Source of the DNA: an uncultured Coriobacteriales bacterium
GTDB lineage: Bacteria > Actinomycetota > Coriobacteriia > Coriobacteriales > UMGS124
Length of the DNA stretch: 5,332 bases
Assembly (NCBI GenBank): GCA_903789505.1
Contig: CAIFEU010000164.1
Coordinates: forward strand, 1 to 5,332
Direction of reading: 5' to 3'
Shown here in pieces: positions 1 to 5,279 of this stretch (position 1 is the first letter of the stretch; every line of letters starts with the position of its first letter). Position numbers and translations under genes: made by a program. The notes under the pieces were generated by a model. The model was not told where the DNA came from. It saw only the letters and a list, made by a program, of their open reading frames with translations, and did not search any database.

Positions 1-105
1 CAGCACCACCGTGACGCCGTGCGTGATGCGCGCCTGCAGGGACTTGCGCTGGATGACTCGGCGCGTGCCTTCTGCGGGAGTGCCCGTTCCGTGCGCGTCG
101 ACCAT
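1..105 (-). CDS. fdnI: Formate dehydrogenase-N gamma subunit, cytochrome b (5' end only)
   Basis: This is the first 35 codons of a gene running off the left edge. It starts at the ATG at 105-103, one base after the fdnH stop (TAG-C-ATG), with a purine-rich ribosome site (AGGGG, 116-112) inside the end of fdnH. The visible peptide has a polar N-terminus (MVDAHGTGTPAEGTRR) and then RKSLQARITHGVTVVL, where a hydrophobic helix begins. A basic stretch followed by R-x-x-H at the start of the first helix is typical of the di-haem cytochrome b subunit of formate dehydrogenases. His29 would correspond to the first-helix haem ligand of FdnI; the usual Trp after it is Gly here. By family, this subunit anchors the complex and passes electrons to menaquinone. 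Identity rests on a short stretch plus position after fdnG-fdnH. An NrfD-type membrane subunit is the alternative, but the R-x-x-H motif favours cytochrome b. Confidence 0.72.
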   Translation of the reverse strand, partial: MVDAHGTGTPAEGTRRVIQRKSLQARITHGVTVVL

Positions 106-106
106 G

Positions 107-1075
107 CTACTCCCCTCCCCTCGTTCCGCGACGGCTCACCTTGTGAACCGGCTCGCTCTCTTCGGACTTCCTGACCTCGTCGACCGGGAACTCGCCGATG
201 ACGTCCCCGTCCTTGGTCTCGACGCCCGTCGCCGTGTCGTAGCGCAGCTCCCCGTGCTTGTAGCCGCGGCCGTTCGCGAAGGAGATCGCGAGGCCGGCGA
301 CCACGGCGGCGACGCCCACGCCCGCCAGCGGCTTCGCAACCTCAGACAGTCCCACGACGGCGCTGAGCTTGGGGTTCTCGACCGCCCCGTGCTTCTCCGC
401 CCCGTACTTGAGCAGCGAGATCACGTGCAGCCCGCTCATCTCGTTGAGTCCGTAGAGGCTGGCGTCGGCGTACCCCATCTCCTTGACCTGGGCCAGGCGT
501 CCCGTCGCCTTCATGATCATCTCGGAGCGCGTGCCGAACTCCAGGGCGCGCGGCTGGCAGGTCGTGACGCACGCCGGCTTCAGCCCGTTCCTCACGCGGC
601 TGACGCAGCCGTCGCACTTCTCGATGACCCCCTTGGCACCCGGCAGCCCGGAGCTCGTGTACCGGGGCACGTCGAAGGGACACCCGGTCTGGCAGTAGTG
701 GCATCCGATGCACTTGTCCTGGTCGACCGTGACGAAGCCCGTCTCCTCGTCGTGGCTCAGCGCGCCGCTCGGGCACACCCTCACGCAGCCCGCGTCGGTG
801 CAGTGCTGGCAGGAGCGGCGTGTGAACGCCCAGTTCACCGGCTTGTAGGGGTCGTCGCTGTCGAACTCCTGGCAGCGCATTATCAGGCGCGTGTCCCCGT
901 TGACGTCAGGCGGGTTCTGATACGTGCCAATCAGTGGGTTCTCCTGCGTCGCCTCGCTGCGGTTCGCGTTGACCTCGAGCGGCGAGGGCAGTCCGTTCCA
1001 GCATTTGCAGGCTACCTGGCACGCCTTGCAGTCGGTGCAGTGCGAGGAGTCGAAAAAGATCGCGTAGTCAGCCAT
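107..1075 (-). CDS. fdnH: Formate dehydrogenase-N beta subunit, four [4Fe-4S] clusters
   Basis: This 322-aa electron-transfer subunit carries electrons from the catalytic subunit to the cytochrome b subunit. Sixteen cysteines fall into four ferredoxin-type groups: C13-x2-C16-x2-C19-x3-C23; C89-x2-C92-x4-C97-x3-C101; C122-x2-C125-x2-C128-x3-C132; and C154-x2-C157-x11-C169-x3-C173. This is the pattern of the FdnH/HybA/DmsB family. Residues about 248-266 (PLAGVGVAAVVAGLAISF) form one hydrophobic helix, matching the C-terminal membrane anchor of FdnH. After it comes a charged tail of about 56 residues, longer than I expect from E. coli FdnH (about 294 aa in total); by analogy it would lie in the cytoplasm. 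There is no N-terminal signal, so export would be as a passenger with the Tat-tagged alpha subunit, as known for FDH-N. The ATG has an excellent ribosome site (AGGAGGTG, 7 bases away) that overlaps the fdnG stop. The class is secure; specificity for formate comes from the neighbour. Confidence 0.93.
   Translation of the reverse strand: MADYAIFFDSSHCTDCKACQVACKCWNGLPSPLEVNANRSEATQENPLIGTYQNPPDVNGDTRLIMRCQEFDSDDPYKPVNWAFTRRSCQHCTDAGCVRVCPSGALSHDEETGFVTVDQDKCIGCHYCQTGCPFDVPRYTSSGLPGAKGVIEKCDGCVSRVRNGLKPACVTTCQPRALEFGTRSEMIMKATGRLAQVKEMGYADASLYGLNEMSGLHVISLLKYGAEKHGAVENPKLSAVVGLSEVAKPLAGVGVAAVVAGLAISFANGRGYKHGELRYDTATGVETKDGDVIGEFPVDEVRKSEESEPVHKVSRRGTRGGE
110..121 (-). promoter_or_regulatory. 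Ribosome binding site of fdnI, within the end of fdnH
   Basis: The last fdnH codons read AGGGGAGGGGAG just before the TAG stop, which puts an AGGGG core 6 bases from the ATG of the next gene. The ribosome site therefore lies inside the upstream coding sequence, and stop and start are one base apart. This supports translational coupling of the beta and gamma subunits. Confidence 0.6.
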
Positions 1076-1082
1076 CTTCGCC

Positions 1083-1090
1083 CACCTCCT
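1083..1090 (-). promoter_or_regulatory. Strong ribosome binding site of fdnH, overlapping the fdnG stop
   Basis: On the minus strand the sequence TAAGGAGGTGGG contains the fdnG stop codon (TAA) fused to a near-perfect Shine-Dalgarno sequence, 7 bases before the fdnH ATG. It fixes the fdnH start and suggests that ribosomes finishing fdnG reinitiate on fdnH, as expected for subunits needed in equal amounts. Confidence 0.8.
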
Positions 1091-4000
1091 TATGCCTTCT
1101 CGATGTTGACCATGAACGCCTTGTACTCAGGGATGAACGAGTTCGGGTCGCCGACGTTGGGGGACAGGTCGTTCACGATGTCGCCCTCGTCGAAGGCGAC
1201 CGCGTACCCGTAGTGGTGCGTGAGGCCCACGTGATGCACGGTCTTCCCGTTGATCTGCATCGGCTTGAAGCGCTTCGTGATGACCGTGTCGACGACGACC
1301 GAGCCGCGGTTGTTCCAGACGCGCGCCCTGTCGCCGGGCTTGATCCCGAGCTCGTCGGCGAGCTCCTCGGAGAGCTCGACGAACTGGGTGGGCATCGCCT
1401 CGGCGAGCGCCGGGCACATGTCGGTCTGGATGCCCGTCTGCCACAGCTCCGTGACCGAGTACGTGCTGGCGACGTAGGGAGCGTCCTCGGGGTCGGTGTG
1501 ATTCGTGGAGGCGTACTCGGTGAACTTGATCATCGGGTTGTTCTGGGAGCCGTTCAGCGCGTTCTCGGTCGGGGACTCGAACGGCTCGTAGTGCTCGGGG
1601 AGCGGGCCGTCGTTCATCCCGTAGCTCACCAGACGCGCCCCCTGCTCCCACGTCATGAAGAAGGCCTTGTTGTTCGGGGGGACGGGGTTGTCGTCGGTCC
1701 CCCAGACGAAGTCGGGCACGTCGACGCGCTCCCACCTCTGCTCGTCCTCGTGCCACTCCACGAGCTTCTTGTCCTCGTTCCACGGCTTGCCGTCCATGTC
1801 GGCCGACGCACGGTTGTAGAGAATCCTGCGGTTCGCGGGCCAGGCGAACGAGAACTCGGGGTAGAGCCCCAGGCCGCTCGGATCTTCCAGGCTCCTCCTG
1901 CCGCACGGCTGCACAGCCGGGTTCAGGGGCTCGTCGGCGTTGCTCCAGCACCCGGAGTAGATCCAGATTCCGCATGCGGTGGAGCCGTCCGCCTTGAGCG
2001 AGCCGTAGCCGGAGACGAGGTCGACCTTGCCGTCCTCGAAGCTCGTGCCGTCGACGTTGTAGCCATTGAAGCACCATGCGACCGGGCGCGGGTCAATCTT
2101 GCCGTCCACGTAGTAGTCCCACTTCATCTTGAGGATGGGATCGGGGTTCGCCCCTCCCTCCTGCTCGTACAGGCGGCACAGCTCCGTCCAGATCATGTCG
2201 CACATCTCGTAGTCGGGCTTGGCCTGGTCCCACGGATCGACCGCCTGGTAGCGATAGTTCAGCCAGCGGCCGGAGTTCAGGATGATGCCGGGCTTCTCGT
2301 AGATGAGCGCCGCGGGCAGGTAATACACCGTCGTCTGGATCTCGGAGGGATCCTTGTCGCACTCCTGCCAGAAGAGCGCCGTCTCCGTCGGGCGCCAGTC
2401 CGCCACGACCATCCAGTCGAGGTTCGCCATCCCGTTGCGGGCGTTGCCCGCGTTGGCCGCAGAGTGGGCGGGGTTCATGCCCCAGGCAAAGTACCCCTTC
2501 ATGACGCCCTTGGCCATGAGCTCGAAGGTCGAGATGGTCGTGAAGTCGGGCTTCTTGGGAACCTTGGGCAGCCAGTCGTAACCGTAGTCGTTGTCGGCGG
2601 TCGCGTTGCTGCCGAACCACTCCTTCAGGAACGACACCATGAACTTGGGCTTGTTGGTGTAGTAGCCGTCCGAGTAGGTCTGGGACTCCAGCCAGTGGCG
2701 CAGCGAGTCGCGCTCGGCGTTGACGCGCGGCCACTTGAGGTAGCCGGGGAGGTCGTCGACCAGCATCGCCATGTCCGTGGCTCCCTGGACGTTGGGCTCT
2801 CCGCGCAGCGCCGCAACGCCGCCGCCGGGCACGCCGACGTTGCCGAGCAGGAGCTGGATGATGCCCATGCAGCGGATGTTCTGACCACCGTAGGAATGCT
2901 GGGTTTGGCCAAGCGCGTACAGGATGACGCCGCTCTTGTCCCTCGCACCCGACTGCGTGTAGACGTCGTACACATGGTCGAGCAGGTCCTTGTCCATGCC
3001 GCAGACCGCGCTCACGGTGTCCTCGTCATAGCGCTCGTAGTGCTTCTTGAGCTGCTGCCACACGCAGTTCTCGTCCTGGAGGCTCTCGTCCTTCTTGGGG
3101 ACCTGCAGCGTCGGCGTCGTGAACTCGGGCACACCGGGGTCCTTGACCCAGCTGTAGGTGCCACCCTCGGCAGTGTCCCACTCCTGCGTGGACTCGATCT
3201 GGTAGTGCCAGGTCGAGTTGTCGTAGGTCTTCGTTTCCTGGTCCCAGCCGGACCAGAGGCCCGTGGACGCGTCGAACTCGAAGTCGGGGTCGAGCAGGTA
3301 CGAGGCGTTGGTGTAGTTCAGCACGTACTCGTGCTGCCAGCGGTCGTTCTGAATGATGTAGTTGATCATGCCACCGTAGAAGGCGATGTCGGTGCCGGAA
3401 CGAATCGGGCAGTATATGTCCGCCTGCTCGGCGGTGCGGGTGTAGCGCGGGTCGACGACGATCCACTTGGCGCCGTTGTCGTGCGCCTTGTGGAGCCACT
3501 GGGAGGAAAGCGGGTGGCTCTCGCAGCTGTTCGACCCGCAGTGCAGGATGAAGTCCGTGTTCTTGAAGTCATCCCAGTGCGTGGTCATCGACCCTCTGCC
3601 GAACGTCGGCGCAAGCCCCACCACGGTGGAGCTGTGGCACACGCGCGCCTGGTTGTCGATTCCGACAACACCGAGGCCGCGCATGATCTTGAGAATCAGG
3701 TACTCCTCCTCGGAGTTCTCCTGCGAGCCTCCCAGGCTCCCGATTCCCGGGCACATGTTCACCGTGATGGGGTTGCCATCCTCGTCGGTCTCGGCATCGC
3801 CGTACTCAATCCCATGCTGCTCGAAGAAGGCCTTCGCGTCCTCGGTGGTCTCGCAGAAGGTCTCGTCGCGCGTCTTCTTCACCGCCTGCGCAATCTCGGG
3901 GATGATGTCCTCCCACGAGATGTCCTCCCAATGGTCCGAGCCGGGTCGGCGCACCATGGGATGCGTGACGCGCGTAGGGTTCTTGACAACCTCGCGAGTC

Positions 4001-4305
4001 TCGGGGTCCACGATGTTGCGCAGCTGAAACATCGCCGCGCCCTTAGGGCAGAGCCCCCCGAAGTTGATGGGGTTGTCCGGGTCCCCCTCGAGGTTTATCA
4101 GTTCCCCGTCACGAACCGAGCACAGCGAGCCACACCCACCCGCGCAGTAGCAGCAGATGTTGGTGTACTCGTCCGTGCCCTCCAGCTTCCACGAGCGCCC
4201 CGAGTCGACCGCCATTGCCTTGGACCGCGAAACGAGGCCAAAGGCCAGGCCGGTCGCTACGCCGGCGCCCGTTGCCTTCAGGAATCCTCTCCTTGAGAGC
4301 TCCAT
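1090..4305 (-). CDS. fdnG: Formate dehydrogenase-N alpha subunit, Cys-type, Tat-exported
   Basis: This 1071-aa catalytic subunit binds bis-MGD and one [4Fe-4S] cluster and should oxidise formate to CO2 outside the cytoplasmic membrane. Residues 1-32 are a Tat signal: SRRGFLK at 4-10, a hydrophobic stretch, and probable cleavage after AMA (30-32). The cluster ligands are C51, C54, C58 and C86, with Lys88 in the conserved CPKG. The active site is R221-V-C223-H224 in a segment typical of formate dehydrogenases (NQARVCHSS, then LAPTFGRGSMT). Cys223 stands where E. coli FdnG has selenocysteine. Arg501 in ALRGEPNVQG matches the conserved active-site arginine. The C-terminal pterin-binding domain spans about 945-1070 (TYSVTELWQTG, MPTQFVELSEELA, KRFKPMQINGKTVHHVG, VGDPNSFIPE). 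I chose the ATG at 4305 because AGGGAG lies 7 bases upstream and the Tat signal begins there; an in-frame ATG at 4452 would bury the signal. Unusual extra cysteines are C256 and C261 in HCGSNSCESHP. Whether the metal is Mo or W cannot be told from sequence. Confidence 0.95.
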   Translation of the reverse strand: MELSRRGFLKATGAGVATGLAFGLVSRSKAMAVDSGRSWKLEGTDEYTNICCYCAGGCGSLCSVRDGELINLEGDPDNPINFGGLCPKGAAMFQLRNIVDPETREVVKNPTRVTHPMVRRPGSDHWEDISWEDIIPEIAQAVKKTRDETFCETTEDAKAFFEQHGIEYGDAETDEDGNPITVNMCPGIGSLGGSQENSEEEYLILKIMRGLGVVGIDNQARVCHSSTVVGLAPTFGRGSMTTHWDDFKNTDFILHCGSNSCESHPLSSQWLHKAHDNGAKWIVVDPRYTRTAEQADIYCPIRSGTDIAFYGGMINYIIQNDRWQHEYVLNYTNASYLLDPDFEFDASTGLWSGWDQETKTYDNSTWHYQIESTQEWDTAEGGTYSWVKDPGVPEFTTPTLQVPKKDESLQDENCVWQQLKKHYERYDEDTVSAVCGMDKDLLDHVYDVYTQSGARDKSGVILYALGQTQHSYGGQNIRCMGIIQLLLGNVGVPGGGVAALRGEPNVQGATDMAMLVDDLPGYLKWPRVNAERDSLRHWLESQTYSDGYYTNKPKFMVSFLKEWFGSNATADNDYGYDWLPKVPKKPDFTTISTFELMAKGVMKGYFAWGMNPAHSAANAGNARNGMANLDWMVVADWRPTETALFWQECDKDPSEIQTTVYYLPAALIYEKPGIILNSGRWLNYRYQAVDPWDQAKPDYEMCDMIWTELCRLYEQEGGANPDPILKMKWDYYVDGKIDPRPVAWCFNGYNVDGTSFEDGKVDLVSGYGSLKADGSTACGIWIYSGCWSNADEPLNPAVQPCGRRSLEDPSGLGLYPEFSFAWPANRRILYNRASADMDGKPWNEDKKLVEWHEDEQRWERVDVPDFVWGTDDNPVPPNNKAFFMTWEQGARLVSYGMNDGPLPEHYEPFESPTENALNGSQNNPMIKFTEYASTNHTDPEDAPYVASTYSVTELWQTGIQTDMCPALAEAMPTQFVELSEELADELGIKPGDRARVWNNRGSVVVDTVITKRFKPMQINGKTVHHVGLTHHYGYAVAFDEGDIVNDLSPNVGDPNSFIPEYKAFMVNIEKA

Positions 4306-4312
4306 GGGCTGT

Positions 4313-4318
4313 CTCCCT
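4313..4318 (-). promoter_or_regulatory. Ribosome binding site of fdnG
   Basis: AGGGAG lies 7 bases before the ATG at 4305 (context GAGAAAGGGAGACAGCC). It decides the start: the in-frame ATG at 4452 has no comparable site and would add 49 residues in front of the Tat signal. Confidence 0.7.
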
Positions 4319-4436
4319 TTCTCCCTCACCCCAGCACAGCTCCCCAGACGGCACACCCCCAACCGAATGCCGACTCGAAGCTGGTCGGATAAGGAGGGGG
4401 GGCGACCCGTGGCCGCTACCGTCACGCCCGTGCCGG

Positions 4437-4461
4437 ATGCATGGGCGGGCATGCGTGGGCG
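4437..4461. repeat. Imperfect 11-bp direct repeat
   Basis: ATGCATGGGCG (4437-4447) is followed after three bases by ATGCGTGGGCG (4451-4461), a single mismatch. The second copy overlaps the 5' arm of the hairpin at 4453-4486. It may be a duplication or a paired protein site; chance is also possible in such GC-rich DNA. Confidence 0.4.
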
Positions 4462-4486
4462 CCTCCCTCCCGAGAGGGACCCACGC
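4453..4486 (-). promoter_or_regulatory. Strong bulged hairpin in the fdnG leader
   Basis: On the minus strand GCGTGGG-TCCCTC is followed by the loop TCGG, then GAGGGA, a 4-base bulge (GGCG) and CCCACGC. All 13 base pairs are Watson-Crick and most are G-C. The hairpin ends 147 bases before the fdnG ATG. No T-run follows, so it is not an ordinary intrinsic terminator. It could be a leader element controlling transcription or mRNA stability, or a protein-binding site. The structure is plain from the sequence; its role is inference. Confidence 0.5.
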
Positions 4487-4498
4487 GACGGCGAGGCT

Positions 4499-4512
4499 CC
4501 CGCGAAAGCGGG
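4499..4512. repeat. Short perfect hairpin (CCCGC / GCGGG)
   Basis: CCCGC (4499-4503) and GCGGG (4508-4512) enclose four bases. Read on the plus strand the loop is GAAA, a GNRA tetraloop; on the minus strand, the fdn sense, it is TTTC. It lies 13 bases from the larger leader hairpin and may be part of the same folded region. Confidence 0.35.
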
Positions 4513-4594
4513 GCCAGGCGTTGGGGCGCATCTGAGATTGCTTGTCTAGGGTTGTGTCTGTTCACACGTCACGCGCGGAGATGGCATCGCGAAC

Positions 4595-4621
4595 TCAGAG
4601 AACGAGGCAGGTTCTGTTCAC
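4595..4621 (-). CDS. Possible 8-codon leader peptide (speculative)
   Basis: A GTG at 4621 opens a frame of eight codons (MNRTCLVL if GTG is read as Met) ending at TGA (4597-4595). Eight bases upstream is GGAGGTG (4634-4628 within GGAGGTGG), a seven-base match to the 16S anti-Shine-Dalgarno and as good as the site of fdnH. In the fdn leader this could be a regulatory upstream frame. Against it, the peptide is tiny, GTG-started and has no run of regulatory codons, and a seven-base match can occur by chance in GC-rich DNA. Confidence 0.13.
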   Translation of the reverse strand: MNRTCLVL

Positions 4622-4690
4622 TGACACCACCTCCAGACATCTACGCGTCGCGGAAGGATTGGGGACAACGCAGCAGTCGCAGGGCGCGGA

Positions 4691-4708
4691 CGCGCGAGTC
4701 GCGCGAGT
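4691..4708. repeat. Tandem 9-bp repeat forming a 15-bp palindrome
   Basis: CGCGCGAGT occurs twice with no gap (4691-4699 and 4700-4708). The junction makes a palindrome with 7-bp arms around one central base: CGCGCGA-G-TCGCGCG (4691-4705). It lies in the presumed leader. It could be an operator or the result of a local duplication; nothing in the sequence separates the two. Confidence 0.45.
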
Positions 4709-4744
4709 AGGCAGCACGCGGCGACATGCCCACGGAGACCCGGG

Positions 4745-4796
4745 TTCCATCGAGGTCCCGCATATGTCTCGGTGCGGGACCCGTGGTCTGATGGAA
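4745..4796. promoter_or_regulatory. Two-tier inverted repeat next to the AT-rich promoter block
   Basis: The inner stem is GGTCCCGCA (4754-4762) with TGCGGGACC (4773-4781), nine perfect pairs around a 10-base loop. An outer stem, TTCCAT (4745-4750) with ATGGAA (4791-4796), encloses it. Neighbouring bases offer competing pairings: CCACGG (4730-4735) with CCGTGG (4781-4786), and AGACC (4736-4740) with GGTCT (4785-4789). No T-run follows on either strand, so an intrinsic terminator is unlikely. If the promoter lies in the AT block, this would be the first structured part of the leader RNA. Confidence 0.5.
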
Positions 4797-4872
4797 ACAT
4801 TACACAAGAATGAAAAACATGTATGGGCGTGTGATGCTGAAGCGACAGTTCGTGTAATGTAGTTGTATTACA
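4797..4872. promoter_or_regulatory. Three ATTACA/TGTAAT sites, possible operator
   Basis: ACATTACAC (4797-4805) is matched by its exact reverse complement GTGTAATGT (4852-4860), 46 bases away. A third copy, ATTACA (4867-4872), forms a closer inverted pair with the second: TGTAAT-N8-ATTACA (4853-4872). The sites sit on the downstream side, for minus-strand transcription, of the -10-like sequences at 4880-4904. That position would suit a repressor or a looping regulator. No regulator gene is in the window, so the binding protein is unknown. Confidence 0.4.
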
Positions 4873-4879
4873 TTTTGAT

Positions 4880-4904
4880 ATTATATTTTCAAAGACACAT
4901 TATA
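4880..4904 (-). promoter_or_regulatory. Two exact TATAAT -10 candidates
   Basis: TATAAT occurs on the minus strand at 4904-4899 and again at 4885-4880. Neither has a good TTGACA-like hexamer 16-18 bases upstream, so activator dependence, or chance in an AT-rich tract, is possible. Transcription would start around 4892 or 4873; in the second case it would fall at the ATTACA sites. Confidence 0.28.
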
Positions 4905-4932
4905 TAACTAAAAATAGAGATTTTATTTAGTA

Positions 4933-4960
4933 GCTATATCTTAAAATTAATGGCATTCAA
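4933..4960 (-). promoter_or_regulatory. Candidate promoter TTGAAT-N16-TATAGC
   Basis: On the minus strand TTGAAT (4960-4955; 4 of 6 to the -35 consensus) and TATAGC (4938-4933; 4 of 6 to the -10 consensus) are 16 bases apart. It is the only pair in the island where both boxes are recognisable with acceptable spacing in the fdn direction. Weak evidence on its own. Confidence 0.22.
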
Positions 4961-5217
4961 CACACATAATCTGACGAGAAGCGGGAGGGGGCGGACCGAG
5001 AGTCGCGTGCCCGTGGGCTTTCGGACAGCTTCTCCACATACGAGAAAATCGAGTCTGCGCTCCTCTCCGGTAGGGCGATTCGCAGGCGCCCCCTCACAGG
5101 AAGGTTGCCACGGAGGACGGAGGCTCGACGACGAGCGGCGGGGCCGGCAGCGGCGCGAACAGCTGACGACCTGCTCGCGTCTCACTTGGGACTTCGGCGT
5201 CATGAGGCAAGGCATGC
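4961..5217. other. Non-coding stretch, nothing recognised
   Basis: Mostly GC-rich sequence. Open frames on both strands (for example 4950-5267 plus, 4934-5248 minus) lack ribosome sites, run into the terminator-like hairpin or the AT island, and give low-complexity Arg/Ser-rich translations. One small hairpin is visible (GCTCG-ACGA-CGAGC, 5123-5136). I see no gene, tRNA, repeat array or insertion-sequence end. Confidence 0.4.
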
Positions 5218-5262
5218 AAAAGGGCGGTCGGTGCGCGCATAGCCACACCGCCCGCCCTCTTT
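5218..5262 (-). terminator. Probable intrinsic terminator, possibly bidirectional
   Basis: GGGCGGT (5222-5228) pairs with ACCGCCC (5247-5253), and an inner GTG (5231-5233) pairs with CAC (5244-5246). On the minus strand the stem is followed at once by TTTT (5221-5218), which suits a terminator for a minus-strand gene lying to the right of the window. On the plus strand the stem is followed by GCCCTCTTT, a weaker T-tract, so some termination in that direction is possible. The short T-runs lower confidence. Confidence 0.55.
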
Positions 5263-5279
5263 GCTAACCATTCGTCCGA

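Larger units (their letters stand above)
4306..4795 (-). other. Probable long structured 5' leader of the fdn operon, no convincing gene
   Basis: This GC-rich stretch lies between the fdnG start and the AT-rich block that holds the likely promoters. Open frames in it (for example 4109-4531 on the minus strand, 4542-4862 on the plus strand) give Arg/Pro/Ser-rich translations with no recognisable domain and no good ribosome site, so I do not call them. It does hold several inverted repeats, listed separately: 4453-4486, 4499-4512, 4691-4705 and 4745-4796. If transcription starts in the AT-rich block, the fdnG mRNA would have a leader of roughly 550-620 nt. I compared it from memory with the molybdenum-cofactor riboswitch and did not recognise that motif. 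A promoter nearer the gene cannot be excluded. Confidence 0.4.
4861..4960 (-). promoter_or_regulatory. AT-rich island, probable fdn promoter region
   Basis: These 100 bases contain only 19 G+C by hand count, against about 60 in the following 100. Such a sharp drop between a GC-rich operon and a GC-rich flank is typical of a promoter region in a high-GC genome. It carries two exact minus-strand TATAAT hexamers and a TTGAAT-N16-TATAGC pair, listed separately. It lies about 555-655 bases from the fdnG start, so the leader would be unusually long. Confidence 0.45.

Noticed and set aside
1213..4296. A 1027-codon open frame on the plus strand lying opposite almost all of fdnG, with another of 400 codons (11-1213) opposite fdnH.
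   Set aside because: The minus-strand proteins match known families along their whole length. The opposite frames are Arg/Val/Leu-rich with no domain, and are the expected by-product of G/C third positions in a high-GC gene.
4306..4452. Extension of fdnG to the in-frame ATG at 4452.
   Set aside because: It has no ribosome site, it directly abuts the leader hairpin, and the 49 added residues would sit in front of a textbook Tat signal. The ATG at 4305 has AGGGAG at the right distance.
4306..4560. Molybdenum-cofactor riboswitch in the fdnG leader.
   Set aside because: The gene is a plausible target, but I could not see the conserved core on the minus strand. The one GAAA tetraloop hairpin (4499-4512) lies on the opposite strand. 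An Rfam covariance search would settle it.
4557..4621. 9-bp direct repeat TCTGTTCAC at 4557-4565 and 4613-4621.
   Set aside because: One or two 9-base repeats are expected by chance in a kilobase, and the spacing of 56 bases suggests no particular structure.
4542..4862. A 106-codon plus-strand frame upstream of fdnG.
   Set aside because: No ribosome site, no recognisable domain, low-complexity composition, and it spans the inverted repeats and the edge of the AT-rich block.
4861..5038. Replication origin: an AT-rich stretch with one near-match to a DnaA box (TTCTCCACA, 5030-5038, one mismatch).
   Set aside because: Only a single imperfect box is visible, with no cluster and no dnaA, dnaN or plasmid replication gene. 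A promoter region explains the AT richness more simply.
4934..5267. Overlapping frames of about 105 codons on both strands at the right side.
   Set aside because: Both run from the AT island into the terminator-like hairpin, neither has a ribosome site, and the translations resemble no family I know. A further minus-strand frame (about 4968-5180) containing FSYVEKLSESPRARD was considered as a gene remnant, but it has no ATG and no recognisable domain.
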